64,000 bases of DNA from Spiroplasma poulsonii (lineage in GTDB: Bacteria; Bacillota_I; Bacilli_A; Mycoplasmatales; Mycoplasmataceae): positions 808,260 to 872,259 of the forward strand of contig NZ_CM020866.1 in the NCBI RefSeq assembly GCF_009866525.1, given 5' to 3'. The notes beneath the pieces were generated by a model. It made no database searches. It was given only the letters and a program-made list of their open reading frames with translations, and was not told where the DNA came from. The position numbers were made by a program, and so were the translations under genes. Of the stretch, positions 25,735 through 38,012 are shown piece by piece. How positions within the stretch are numbered: position 1 is the first letter of the stretch; each line of letters opens with the position of its first letter.

Positions 25735-27720
25735 ATGAAAGATACAAATAATAATATTGAAACAAAAAGCTTAAGTAATTTACGAATTTTAGGCTTAGAT
25801 CCAATTATCTATAATAAAACTGGCCATCCAGGGATTGTTTTAAGTGCAGCGCCAATGATGCAAGCAATTTATTTAAACAATTTAATTGCTAATCCAGCTG
25901 TCCCCGATTGAATTAATCGTGACCGTTTTGTGCTATCGCCAGGACATGCGTCAACGCTTCAATATGCAATTTTACATTTTGCAGGTTATGATTTATCAAT
26001 TGATGATTTAAAAAATTATCGCCATATTAATTCAAAAACCCCAGCGCACCCTGAATATGGTGTAACCCCAGGGGTTGATAATTCATCGGGACCATTAGGC
26101 CAAGGTGTTGGTTATGGCGTTGGAATGGCATTAGCAGAACAACATTTAGCTGCTAAGTTTAATAAATCAGGACATGACATTATTGATCATTATACTTATG
26201 TTTTGTGTAGTGATGGTGATTTACAAGAGGGGGGTGCTCTTGAGGCAATCCAGTTAGCTGGAGTATGAAAGTTAAATAAATTAATTATGTTGTATGATTC
26301 AAATGATTGTCAATTAGATACCAAGTGTGATGAAGTTTTAAAAGTAAATTATCAAAAATTTTTTGAAGCACAAAATTGAAATTATATTCGCGTTGATAAT
26401 GCTGATGAAGATTTAACAGCAATTAAAAAGGCAATCACAGCAGCGCAAAAAAGTGATAAGCCAACTTTAATTGAGTGTAAAACAATTATTGGTTATGGGC
26501 ATCCAAAACAAGGCTCACCAATGCATTCATCACCGTTTACAGCAGAAGAAATGCAACAAGTGCAAACCTTTTATGATTTTGAACATCCGCAATTTTATGT
26601 TGACCCAGATGTTAAAACTTATTGAAAGGATGCTTTTATTAAACGCGGTCAAGAAACATACCAAACATGAGCAAAAAAATTAAAAGCTTATCAAACTGCT
26701 TTTCCCGAGGAATTCAAGCAATTATTTGCTGCTCCGACTGTTGAATTTGATGCTTTTAAATCCTTTTTAACAACTGATCAAAATAAAAAAGCAGGAACAA
26801 GAATTATTATGGGGGATGTTTTTAAATATTATCAACAAAAATGTCCTAATAATATGTTTGGTGGTAGTGCTGATTTGGGAACAGCGACAAAGATTATTGG
26901 TTATAATGGTTCATGAACAATTAAGACACCCCAAAATAATAATATTCATTTTGGGGTTCGGGAATTTGCCGCCGGGACAATTAGCATTGGAATTGAATTA
27001 CATCAAGGATTAAAAGGATTTAATTCAACGTTTTTAATTTTTTCTGATTATATGAAACCGTGCATTAGAATGGCATGTATTCAAAATTTACCGGTTATTT
27101 TTGCTTTTTCACATGACTCAATTGGGGTTGGTTTTGATGGTAAGTCGCACCAGCCAGTTGAACAATTAGCAATGTTACGAAATTGTCCGAATTTAAACGT
27201 TTTACGTCCCGCTGATATTAATGAAGCAATTGGTTGTTTAAAACTTGTTGTTGAAACAAAAAAAACGCCTTCAGCATTAATTTTATCGCGCCAAGATACC
27301 CCTTATCAGTTAGCTACAACTTGTTATAAAAAAACATTGCAGGGAGGATATATTGTTGTTGAAGAAGACAAGACAAAACCATTAACGGCAATTATTATTG
27401 CAACAGGAACCGAAGTCCCAATTGCAATTAATGCGGCTAAGACAATGAAAGCAAATATTCGGGTGGTTTCAATGCCATCGGTTGAATTATTTGACCAGCA
27501 ACCAATTGCTTATCAAGAAAGCGTAATTCCAAAAGACTTTCCAAAAGTAATTGCAATTGAGTTTTCTAATGACTATGTTTGATACAAATTTGTTGGTAAA
27601 ACTGGTTTAGTAATTGGTGTTGATGATTATGGTTTATCAGGAAGTGCTGATGCTGTTATTAAGTACAAATGCTTAGATCAAGACACGATTATTCAAAGAA
27701 TTGAAAAATATTTAGGTTAA
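25735..27720 (+). CDS. tkt: Transketolase
   Basis: A 661-residue thiamine-diphosphate enzyme moving two-carbon units between pentose, triose and hexose phosphates. The N-terminal domain has [18 protein letters not shown] and [17 protein letters not shown], then the ThDP motif [13 protein letters not shown] (near residue 160) and its end DSNDCQL. The central domain has [10 protein letters not shown] and [37 protein letters not shown] (near residue 465) is the usual His-rich loop. The C-terminal domain is complete. About ten Trp are UGA. Starts behind AGGAGG at 25721-25726. In the operon it links ribose/deoxyribose phosphates from nucleoside breakdown to glycolysis. Confidence 0.96.
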
Positions 27721-27723
27721 GTA

Positions 27724-28344
27724 ATGAATGATTTACCCAAAATTTTAGAACAGAAAGTTTTTTATGTTATTCGTAATCAAGATTATAATGTTGCCCAGCA
27801 AATTTGTGAAATGTTAATCAATTTGCAAGTGACATGTTTAGAATTAACTTTTACAATTCCAAAGGTTGAATTATTAATTAAAGCATTACGAAAAAAATAT
27901 CCAACAATTTTAGTTGGCGCTGGAACCGTTTTAACATTAGCAGAAGCAATCTTAGCAGCTGAAGCAGGAGCACAATTTTTAGTTGGCCCTGTTTTTAACC
28001 CGACAGTTAGTGAATTTTGTCATCGCAAAGGATTATTTTATATTCCAGGAGCAATGACCTTACAGGAAGTGACGAATATTGTTAATGCTGATTGAGAAAT
28101 TATTAAGATTTTTCCAGCGACTGCTTTTAAATTAAATTTTATTCAAACTTTAAAAACCTTTTTTCCAACAAAAACATATATGGCTTCAGGGGGAATTAAT
28201 TTAACAAATTTAAAAGAAGCAAAAACGCTAGGGTATGACTTAGTAGCAGTTGGGGCTTTTGTAACGGGTGATATTAATAATAAAATTTTTGAACAAGAAA
28301 AAATAAAAACAATAATTAGCACAATTAACCAAGAAGGAGTATAA
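27724..28344 (+). CDS. eda: KDPG/KHG-type aldolase
   Basis: A 206-residue class I aldolase of the Eda/DgoA family. Catalytic Glu in CLELTFTIPKVE (near residue 42), phosphate- and substrate-binding VGAGTVLTLAEA (near residue 63), the Schiff-base Lys in IIKIFPATAF (near residue 128), and SGGINLTNLKEA (near residue 153). Its start lies three bases after the tkt stop, so translation is coupled. The Entner-Doudoroff pathway is not expected in Spiroplasma and no other pathway gene is here, so the true substrate may be another 2-keto-3-deoxy sugar phosphate; the nucleoside operon context is unusual. Confidence 0.88.
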
Positions 28345-28346
28345 TA

Positions 28347-28928
28347 ATGCAAGATAATAAAAAAGTAATTTATAATGCTGGAAGCATGTTTACTGAAGCA
28401 CAATGAAATACCCGAAAAGTAGAAGGGGATCGGTTACGAGCAATGTTTCCTGATTTTATTATTGGAAATCCAGTTGATTTTGAAACAAATCAAACCGTCC
28501 GTCCAACTAATAAAGCAATTTTTGACTTAGATTATGCTGGTTTAACCACCGCTGATTATGTCATTTTTGAGTTAGATGGATGAGATTCTGGGACTCATAT
28601 GGAATTTGGATTAATCGTCGAACAAGCAATTCATAATAAGAAAAAATATCTCTTCCCAATTATTTCTGATTTTCGAGTACAACAGGGAATTTTAAAAGGA
28701 GAATGTCCTGGTTTTGGCCTAAATGAAATGTTAACAGGGGCATTGTATCATGAACCGTTAAATAGTGGTAATGTTCCTCAAATTACTTTATGTAGTTCAC
28801 ATGCAATGGCGTGTGCAGCAATTAAAGCGATTGAAACTGGGGATGTAAAAGATTATCGCCAAAAATATGATATAAAAGAAATCTTTAAAGAAGATAAATT
28901 ATATCATGGCTTTGATTGTCATATTTAA
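28347..28928 (+). CDS. Nucleoside 2-deoxyribosyltransferase
   Basis: A 193-residue enzyme exchanging bases between 2'-deoxynucleosides. The N-terminal YNAGSMFTEAQWNTRKVEGD matches the family, as does DYVIFELDGWDSGTHMEFGL, where the Asp pair binds substrate and the Glu of MEFG (near residue 90) is the expected nucleophile. The ATG lies 2 bp after the eda stop, behind GAAGGAG, so it is the last gene of the operon. A strong terminator follows. Confidence 0.93.
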
Positions 28929-28960
28929 TCCCGTTGTTTCAAAAAAATATTATTTAAATA

Positions 28961-29006
28961 AAAAGCAATATTTTATAAATTAAAGGAATAAAATATTGCT
29001 TTTTTA
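28961..29006 (+). terminator. Terminator of the deoD operon
   Basis: AAAGCAATATTTTAT and ATAAAATATTGCTTT form a stem of about 14 bp with a T tail. The rest of the 281-bp gap shows no gene. Confidence 0.9.
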
Positions 29007-29209
29007 GTGTTAAAATGTTATGACTTAATTGTCTCAAACATTTGATTACAAATTAATTATGGAAAACTAATTTACATCAATTGTTTAAATTGTTCTGACC
29101 TCGTTCTTTAACTAATATTGAAAAATAATAAGTAAAAAAATAGAGTAACAATAAGTTAAACTTTTAATTTATAAATTAGAAAATATTGAAAGGAGAATAT
29201 TAAATATAA

Positions 29210-29605
29210 ATGGATCAAAATTATATCTATGGAAATTCAGAAGGTTCTTTTGAAGGAAAAAAACCAGATAATCTATGTCGTGCTGGTTGTATTTTATCGA
29301 TTGTTATATCATCAATTTTATTAGGGTTTTTTGTTCTTTGTGCATTATTAGCTTTTGTTATGACAACTGGTTACTTTGCTGGTTTTGGGGCAATGGCTGG
29401 AATTATGTACTTAATAATTGGGTCAGTTCAAATTGCCCCAATAATATTGTGCACCAGTGTTTTAAAGGGTAAAGCAGAATCACACATTGCTGCTGGAATT
29501 GTTTCGTTATTATTTTCATTTTTAATCGGTGGAATTTTAATTTTAGTGGGTAAATATGAAATCGATAAATCACGACCAATTATCATTAATCAACAACAAG
29601 ATTAA
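29210..29605 (+). CDS. Small membrane protein with three or four helices
   Basis: A 131-residue protein with a short polar, Gly/Asn-rich N-terminus (MDQNYIYGNSEGSFEGKKPD), hydrophobic segments at about residues 25-52, 60-82 and 92-116, and a charged tail. Start behind AAAGGAGAAT. No family recognised; the polar N-terminus plus small membrane core is common among Spiroplasma hypothetical proteins. It is a single-gene unit with its own terminator. Confidence 0.75.
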   Translation: MDQNYIYGNSEGSFEGKKPDNLCRAGCILSIVISSILLGFFVLCALLAFVMTTGYFAGFGAMAGIMYLIIGSVQIAPIILCTSVLKGKAESHIAAGIVSLLFSFLIGGILILVGKYEIDKSRPIIINQQQD

Positions 29606-29614
29606 TGTTATTAA

Positions 29615-29647
29615 GGAAACTATTATTGTAAAATAATAGTTTTTTTA
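29615..29647 (+). terminator. Rho-independent terminator
   Basis: AACTATTATT (29618-29627) and AATAATAGTT (29632-29641) followed by T. The IS5 copy at 29650 is inserted right after it. Confidence 0.85.
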
Positions 29648-29649
29648 TT

Positions 29650-30716
29650 AGACTTCTTGCGATACCCTTTTTTATTAAAATATTATTATAAAATATAATT
29701 TATGAGGACATAAAAATATGAACAATAATAAATTTAATACTCTTAATGATAGAGAATGGTTAAGATTAACAGGAATAAAAAAATCCACTTTTAATAAAAT
29801 GTTAGATATTTTAAAAGTTGCTGAAATAGAAAAATTTAAAAAAGGTGGTAAAACTAATAAATTATCATTAGAAAATAGATTATTGATGACTTTATTATAT
29901 TGACGAGAATATCAGACTTATTTTCATCTTGGTAAAAGTTTTGATATTAGTGAGGCTAATTGTTATCGTAATATTAAGTGAATTGAAGATATTTTAATTA
30001 AAAACTCTGATTTTCAACAACTTGCTGGTAAAAAAGCACTAATAAATGATTATTTTAATGATAAAACTATTATTATTGATGCTACCGAAACTCCAATCCA
30101 ACGCCCAAAAAAAGACAAAAACAATCTTATTCTGGTAAAAAGAAAAAACACACGATCAAAACACAAGTAATTATCGAACAAGAAACCAAAAAAATTATTG
30201 CAACAAGTTTTTCGCTCGGAAAAAAACATGATTATGCTTTATTTAAAGAATCAAAAATCCCAATTTTAAAAAATACCAAATTAATAGTTGATAGTGGTTA
30301 TCAAGGAATACAAAAAAATCACAATAATGTTCTAATACCTACAAAGAAAACAAAGAAAAACCCTTTAAACAAAGAACAAAAGCAATATAATAGACTAGTT
30401 TCAAAAATGAGAATTATTATTGAAAATATTTTTGCTATTCTTAAAAAATTTAAAATTATTACAGAAAAATATCGTAATCGAAGAAAAAGATTTGGTTTAA
30501 GATTTAATTTAATTGCCTCAATTTATAATTTACATTTATTATATTTAACATAAAATATTTATTTAAAATTAAATAATTTAAATAATAAATTAATTTTTCG
30601 TTGTGGAAAAATATTAAATTTTTAAATAAAAAACATAATTAATTAAAATTATATTTTTCTATTAGTATCTTTTTTACAAATATTTGCAATTTTTTAACAA
30701 GTAATGCAAGAAGTCT
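29650..30716 (+). mobile_element. IS5-family element, full length
   Basis: A 1067-bp copy flanked by ATT at 29647-29649 and 30717-30719, between two genes and disrupting neither. Confidence 0.95.
29718..30553 (+). CDS. IS5-family transposase
   Basis: Both frames are open with the A7 run kept. It shares the C-terminal Gln-to-His variant with the copy at 19879. Confidence 0.88.
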
Positions 30717-30795
30717 ATTGTTATTTTAAGGTAATAAGGCTTATTTTATGCTATACATTATTTTAATATTAATGTTATAATAAAATGAGCAAAAT

Positions 30796-31542
30796 ATGAT
30801 GAAAGTTATGGTGATGAAAATGAAAACAAATTTTATTACGAAATATCAAAGATTTATTAATGCTTTCTTTGTTATTTTTTTAGGATATATTTTTTTCTCA
30901 TCATCTTTTTCAATTATTAATCTTGAAGATAATTATAGTTTCTTAAATATTGCATTAAATTTATTGTATTTGTTTTTATCAAGTATTATTTTTCTTTTTT
31001 TCACGGGAATTCTCACGCAAATCTTAGTTAATTTTCAGCAAATTAAAAAAGAAACGCTTTCAACTTGAAAAGTAATTTTATATTCAAATTGGCAAATTAT
31101 TATCTTATGATTAGGTAATATTTTCATAATTTCAAGTGTTTTATTTTTTGGTGAAACTTCATTAATGATGCAATTAAAAATAATAATTAGTTATAAAGCA
31201 ATATATTTTTTTCTAGTTATTTTTTGTTATGTTTTTTATGCAATTTTTACTCTTAGTTTTATTGCAATGTTATTACTATTTCGTTTATATATTGGGTATT
31301 TAAAAAATATTAATGATGTTATTTTTTCTAGTTATCAAACATTTTGAGCGGTAACACTAACAAATGATGTTTTTTGTCAACAACAAAAATTATCATTTTC
31401 CCTTTTATTAATGTTATTATTAGGTTTTGCTAGAGATCGCTGATTTTTTAAATGTACTTGTCTTATTGATAATTTACGTAAAACCGAACTATTAACACAA
31501 TTTAAAAAACAATCAACACCACCTTGTTTTATTTTTAATTAA
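30796..31542 (+). CDS. Multi-pass membrane protein
   Basis: A 248-residue hydrophobic protein with about five membrane segments (near residues 18-36, 50-75, 100-120, 130-165 and 195-210) and a short charged C-terminus containing two Cys. UGA Trp codons occur. Several ATGs lie close together (30796, 30799, 30811, 30820) and no strong ribosome site chooses between them. No family recognised. It precedes the giant permease by 38 bp and may be co-transcribed with it. Confidence 0.65.
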
Positions 31543-31580
31543 ATTCAAATATTAAAAAATAAGAGAAAGAGTGTGAAAAA

Positions 31581-34500
31581 ATGCCTGGTTTTAAGTTATT
31601 ATTTAAAAACAATTTTAAAAACACAGTTAAAAATAAAATTCAATTTGTTGGATTAGTTATTTTAGTGTTTTTAACTAGTTTTATTTTTACAATTATTGAA
31701 GTTTCAAAACAGCGTGTTGAGAATAATTATAATAATTTTATTTTAGAACAAGTAAGTAATCAACATGATTTTGTTATTAATTTTGCTCAAACTAATTATG
31801 TTAAAAACCCAAATGGGGGGATTGATCAGTTTGAAAATATTACTGATGGTAATTTACGACAAAATGCTATTTTAGAGTTTATTAAACAACAAGTTAATAA
31901 TAATGATGAAAGTTTTTCTTATGATCGTGTTGAAGCACGAACATTTAGTTTGGGAAATAATAAAGTTATTAAAGCAGTAACATTAAATCCAAAACAAGTA
32001 ATTGATCGGTTTATTGTTTCGGTTGGAATGCCAATTGCTTTTTATGAACAATATTGAGAATCAATTAATCGTGAAACAATGCACTGAATTTATTTAACGT
32101 CGCAATTTGCGCAAAAAAATCATATTAAAATTAATGATGTTATTCGATTACAAACAGACCGTTATGGAACAACAATTAAAGTTGCTGATAGTGAATTACA
32201 AAAAGTTAATTTAGTGTCATATGAACATCAAGATATCAATAAATGGTTACCAACATCACCATATAGTAATGAAAATTGATTTCGTGTAGTTGGGTTTGGT
32301 CAATCTGCTGATTATATTACACCAATTATTGATGCGTCACATCCATTTCCAAATATGAATAACGAAGGAATTGCGTATTTAGATCCACGTTTATTTGGAT
32401 TAGTTGAAACAGAAGTTGCTGATACAACAGGACAACATTATCAAGTAACAGCCTTAGATTCAACAAGACAAGTGCTAATTCCAGAAAGTCAGTTAGATCG
32501 TGAAATTTATTATGTTGGAAAATTTAGTCAAACGAACAAGGATAATATTCGTATTGTTTATAGTCAAACGATTAATAATTATATTAATAGTGAACAAGGC
32601 CAACATATTGGGTTACATTCATATTATGTTAAAACATTATCGACTGGTTTACCAGTTGCTACTTTTCGAACCGATCATCGTTATGAATTTGCTAAGCGGA
32701 TTACTTATTTTACAACAACATTAAATTCCTTTATTAGGGGGTCATATATTTTAATTACTGTTTTATTAATTATTTCCTTTTTTGTCCTAATCTTAGTGGT
32801 TCGTCGCCAAATTGATGCAACCGGACCACAAAACGGATTATTACGAGCATTAGGATATCATCGTCGTGTATTAACACTTAGTTATATTTCTTATCCCTTA
32901 ATGATTGCATTAATTGGGGGTGTTATTGGTTACGCTAGTGGAATTAGTGGCCAATTTACGATTAAATACTTATTTGGGACATATTTTAATTTACCATATG
33001 GTAATTTTGTCTTTTCACCACTCGCATTATTAACTTGTGTTTTGTTTATTTTTGTTTTATTAACTTGAGTCACAATAATTAGTGGAACAATCATGATGGT
33101 ATCACGAACACCACTGCAATTAATTCGAAAAGAAAAAACGTTTTCAAATGGACGTTTAAAAAAAGCGGTTTATAAAATGTTTGCAATTCGGAAAACATTT
33201 GATGCTCGTTTTCAAGCGGTGCAATTATCAAATTCATTAGGAAAAATGGTTGGAGTTTCCTTAACAATGATTATTAGTACGATTATGATTACAATGTCGA
33301 CAACAATTCCAATTATTTTACAAAACAATATTCGTTATTCATATGAAGGAGATAATTATAAAACATTAGTTGAATATAATAGTCCGATTTATAATTTACC
33401 AATGACCTTTTTAAAAACTTATGATCCAACGCAAAAACCGTGAGATAGTAAGAATAGTTTTTTACCAAATACTAATATGACAAGTGATTCAAACCAATAT
33501 CTACGCGATTTTGTAACAGGGCAAATTAATCCCGAGAATTATACACCAACATATAATGCTGAAGATATGCGCTCATTACCATATTCTAATATTTCAAAAG
33601 AATTTTCAGAAAGTAAAAAACTGCAATCAAAGGATGCTGTTTCATCAAAAGCAATTTGTACAACATTATGAGGTGATTACAAGGATTTTGGTTTAAGTAG
33701 TTTAACAAAAACAACAATTGAACAATATTTACGAACAACAGAAACAGCACGCGAAAATATTAGTGCTTTAGAAAATTACCGCTTATTTTATTGAAAATAT
33801 CGTGACACACTTGCTTTAAATATTAAACGTTACAAGTATTTTGATAAAACCGGGAATATTAGTTTAAATGATAATTTAGAGCAAGAAATGTTCACGCAGA
33901 GTGATTATCAAAGAGATTTTGGACAAGGAAATGCTGTTATTGTGCTAGACAATAATCATTTTCGTCCAGCATTGGAACAACCATTGACAACATCGTTTTA
34001 TGATGTCCTAGATTCAGGAACAGGAAGCGACTTTAATACTCGTTTAAAAAAACCAATGTATGATTTATATAATTGAATTTATGCTTATTTTGTTGATAAT
34101 GTTAATCAATGTTTTATTCAAGGAGCTTATTCACGTTCACCACAAACAGTTCGTGTTAAAATGCAAGAAGCCTTTAAAACACCAAATAATAATTTTAATT
34201 TAACATTTGGGGTAATTCCTTTTAATCCGTTAACTGATGATCGTGGAACAATGGTTAATGCTGAAGTTAATAGTATTGATTTTAAAATGTATGGAATTAA
34301 TCAAACCTTTAAAAATCAAGTATTAACTAATAAAAATAAAGAAGATTTAAAACAAAAATTATTTACATCAAATAATAACATTGTTCTAAATGAAACATTG
34401 GCCAAACGATTAGGAATTGCAGTTGGTGATACTATTGATCCACGCATTATTCAAAAAGCATTACTAGCAAGTGATTCTAGTGTTACGGCGGATAGTATTT

Positions 34501-35678
34501 TACAAGGGTGAGATGCAAGTGAGGTAACGGGTGCTAGTGGTGCTGTTGGCAATGTTGGAAAACTAATGTTTAATGGTGATAATAACTATAAAAATAGTGT
34601 TTTAAAAGAAAACACTAATGAATATGTTTTAAAAAGTGGGATTGATATTACTGACCCCACCTTTACAAGATTAACAATTTTAAACGATAAAATTGTTAAT
34701 GGAAGTTATACAATTACTAATCAAACTAATTCTTCACAATTTAAAGTTGTCGGGATTACAAACCAATTTGGTGCTGCTCGGGCTTGAATTAATGAGGAAC
34801 GTGCACAACAGTTGTTAGGATATGATAAAACACGAGATTATTTATTACGCTTATTCTTAAATGAATGAAGTAATTCTTTTATTAAAAATAATAACACGTT
34901 ATCAGCAGCAAATAAAAATAGTTTAAATATGTTAGAAGCGTTTATTCAACAGCATCCTGCCACAGCAGGGAATAAGCATTTATGAGATGAATTTGTTAAG
35001 TACTGAATAACAGGACAAAGTAGTGTTGATTGAATTGCTGTGTTTCAAAATGAATATCCTATTTTTAACTATAAAATTTCAAATAGTAGTAAAGTTGATG
35101 ATATTGAAGCAGGATTAGGAACAAGTCAATTATTTGGTGATTATAGTTTTTATGGATTAAATGGTGGTATTAAACCCGTAACAGGAATTTCTTATCCAGC
35201 ATATTCAAATAGTACTTTTGGTACTTTAATGCCAATTGAACAAGCTAAAACAATTTTAGGAAACATTGCGAAAGCTGTTAATGGCGTTGTCTTCTTCATC
35301 ATTGGAATTTCCTTTGTGTTAAGTTTTATGATTATTATTTTAACAAGTAATATTGTAATTGCTGAAAATCAAACAATTATTGCAACAATGAAAGTTCTGG
35401 GATATCGTAACCGGTATATTACAAAATTAGTTATTGGAATGTATATTCCGATTATTGTCATAATGACAATTGCCGGATTTGGTTTTGGTTGGCTCTTCTT
35501 AACGATTTCTAATATGATTTTAATTAGAATTGGATTAGTATTGCCATTATTTATCAATATAATGATTCCAATTGTTGCAATTGGCAGTGGCTTATTATTA
35601 TACTTTATTGCTTATTTAATTAGTTGATTTAATATGAATCGCATTAATCCATTAATTGCGATTATGAATGCGGATTAA
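31581..35678 (+). CDS. Giant FtsX-like ABC transporter permease
   Basis: A 1365-residue protein unbroken through many UGA Trp codons. One membrane helix lies near residues 22-42, followed by a large extracytoplasmic domain. A first core of three helices follows (about 388-410, 430-460, 480-500), then another helix near 555-580, a second large outer domain (about 590-1220) and a final core of three helices (about 1235-1345). The cores match FtsX/MacB permease domains (LLRALGYHRRVLTLSYISYP and MKVLGYRNRYITKLVIGMYI are the typical coupling loops). Starts behind AGAGAAAGAG. This architecture (two FtsX domains with large outer domains) suits lipoprotein handling or mechanical signalling to the cell surface; the ATPase is not adjacent. 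A lipoprotein gene follows 13 bp later. Confidence 0.85.
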
Positions 35679-35691
35679 GGAGGGGATTAGG

Positions 35692-36651
35692 ATGAAAAAA
35701 CTGTTAGCGATTTTGACAACTAGTGTTTTAACAATAACACCAGTGACGACAATTATTAGTTGTAATAAAAGTGATGACTGAAATAATATTCCAGTTGATA
35801 TACCAGTGTTACCATTAGAAGTAACTGGGTTTGAGGGGATTAATTTTAAAACAATTAATCCGCAAGATTCTAAACAAACAATTCCCAAATTATTAGAACA
35901 ATTAGCACAATTGTTTCAAGGATCAAAATGAAATTTTAATCAATTAGTTAAAAATTATAAATTTAATAATCAATCAAAAGCACCAAGTGAAATTGATTTA
36001 TATCGAAATGGTAATTATGAATTAAATTTTAATGATGGTACAACAGTTAATACGATAAAGATTAATAAGACAGTAATAACTTCAAATCATCTTGCTGATA
36101 AGATAAAAAGTATTGATTTAGGTGTTATTGATGATGCTCGGCCAAAAACAATTTTAATTGCAATTGTTTTTAACAATATGCAACTTATTTCAGAATTAGA
36201 TAAATTTGGTGAATTTTTTATTGGTGAACAAACACCCAAAATTTGAAATCAACAAATTAGTCAGGTACCAAACATTGTAGTTAATAAAGACCAAACTGAA
36301 GCTATTTTAAAAACAGGAAAAGACCATTGAAGTGAACATGATGATCCAACGAAAGATTACTATGGTTCAATTACTATTCACTTTTCAGTTAAGACACCAG
36401 AACCTCCAGTGAAACAAGAAGATTTAGGAGCAATGAAATTAACGACAAATTTAGGAAAATTACCAAAAGTTACAATTTTGCAAACAATGATGATGTTTAT
36501 TAGTGCTAACTTTGTTAGTCAGTTAAAACGCTTAAGTGCTTTATTAAATGATTTATATTTAACGATTAATGATGATCAAAAGGGTGGAACAATTGTTGCT
36601 TATGATCACTCTAAATATTATACTGGTGAAGTTGAATTAACTTTTAATTAA
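35692..36651 (+). CDS. Lipoprotein paired with the FtsX-like permease
   Basis: A 319-residue protein with a lipoprotein signal (MKKLLAILTTSVLTITPVTT, then IISC with the lipid Cys near residue 24). The mature part is Asn/Lys-rich and of mixed structure, with a repeated theme of short beta and helix blocks. Starts behind AAGGAGGGGATTAGG, 13 bp after the permease stop, so the two are one operon. A substrate-binding or accessory role for the permease is a reasonable inference. Related in layout to the broken lipoprotein at 38013. Confidence 0.85.
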
Positions 36652-36666
36652 TTACCAAAAATATTT

Positions 36667-36698
36667 TAAAAAAAACCTTAATTAAGGTTTTTTTTATT
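36667..36698 (+). terminator. Rho-independent terminator
   Basis: AACCTTAA/TTAAGGTT (36674-36689) with long A and T flanks. Confidence 0.85.
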
Positions 36699-36704
36699 TT
36701 AAAA

Positions 36705-36797
36705 ATATGATATAATATCTTTCCAAAAATTATGGTATAATGTATATAGAAAAAACTGTTGTATAAGAAAACACTATGATAGAAAAATATTAGGCTC
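36705..36797 (+). promoter_or_regulatory. Orphan promoter region cut by IS3
   Basis: Two TATAAT boxes (36711-36716 and 36736-36741) lie after the terminator, but no gene start follows before the IS3 border at 36798. It is probably the promoter of a gene whose 5' part is gone, possibly the lipoprotein stub on the other side of the IS3 element. Confidence 0.45.
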
Positions 36798-38012
36798 TGG
36801 AATGGCAAGGGTTTTTTGGACAAATTTTATGTAGAGTAAAGATTTTTATATTCAATTGGTGTTAAATAATTTAATTTGCTGTGAATTCGTACATTATTGT
36901 ATCAATTAACATAGTCAAATAATTCTAATTTAAATTGTTCAATATTTTTAAATTTTCTGTTTTTAATTAATTCTGTTTTTAAAATTTTATAGGTTGATTC
37001 AGAAACAGCATTATCATAAGGACAGCCTGGTTTACTATAAGATTTTGCAACATTGTTTTTAGCTAAAAGATTGTAAATGATATTGTTATTAAATTCGCTG
37101 CCTTGATCAGTATGAAATATTTTAATATTATCTAAAGAAAAACTAAGCTTTTTAAAAGTATTTTCAACTAATTTGGCATCTTTATGAGAACTAACATCAT
37201 AACCAATAACTTCACGATTAAATAAATCAATTAGAAAGCACACATAATATCATTTGCTATTGATAGCAACTTATGTTAAATCACTGACAACAACTTCATG
37301 TAGTTTATAATTATTAAATTCTTGATTTAACAAATTATGATATTTGTATGTAGCGTTTTTGTTACTTTGATGTTTATATTTAAGTTTTGTATAATTGGAA
37401 ATTAAGTTATATCTTTGCATTATTTTACTAATTTTTATTCGTGATAATAAAATATTTTGTTGTGCTAACATAACTTTAATTTTTCTTGTGCCATAATTTT
37501 TACGACTTTTTAAGAAAATACTGATAAAAGCATTATCAATAGTATGGTTTGATTTAGGATTATTTGATTTCAATTGATAATAAAACGTTGATCTAGGAAC
37601 TTTTAGTGTTTTGCATAAATTAGTAATTGCATATTTTTTTTTGTTGTTTTTAATAATTACTATTTTTTGCCTATTATCAGTGTGGTTTGCTTTAAAATAT
37701 CATTTTCCATTCGTAATTGTTTAATTTCTTTTCTTAGATGAATTAGTTCATTTTCTTCTGGGCTTCGATTATCTTTTGCTTTAAATGAACCAGAATTATT
37801 GAATTCATGAATTTATTTTCAAACTGTTGATTTACCGACCTGATAGTCACTGGACAATTGTTTTGCTGTTTTACCTGTTTTATAAAGACTAACAATTTGT
37901 TGTTTAAATTCATCGGTATAATGATTCTTTGCCATAATTACACCTCCATTTATTAATTTAATTATAATCCTTACTCCACATTATTGTTGTTCAATTTATC
38001 TTAACCCATCCA
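36798..38012 (-). mobile_element. IS3-family element, full length
   Basis: A 1215-bp copy, inverted ends intact apart from single changes. The flanks (GGCTC left, ATACT right) show no target duplication, which suggests recombination with another copy or an adjacent deletion. Confidence 0.92.
36827..37935 (-). pseudogene. IS3-family transposase, two nonsense codons
   Basis: Compared with the intact copy at 55465-56573, a UGA Trp codon in the helix-turn-helix of OrfA has become TAA (near 37812). A Gln codon just after the first catalytic Asp of OrfB has also become TAA (37271-37273 region, after VVSDLT). The element can only move with enzyme from another copy. Confidence 0.88.

Noticed and set aside
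29275-29472. Alternative Cys/Trp-rich frame inside the small membrane protein gene
   Set aside because: It lies in the +2 frame of a better-supported gene with a good ribosome site.
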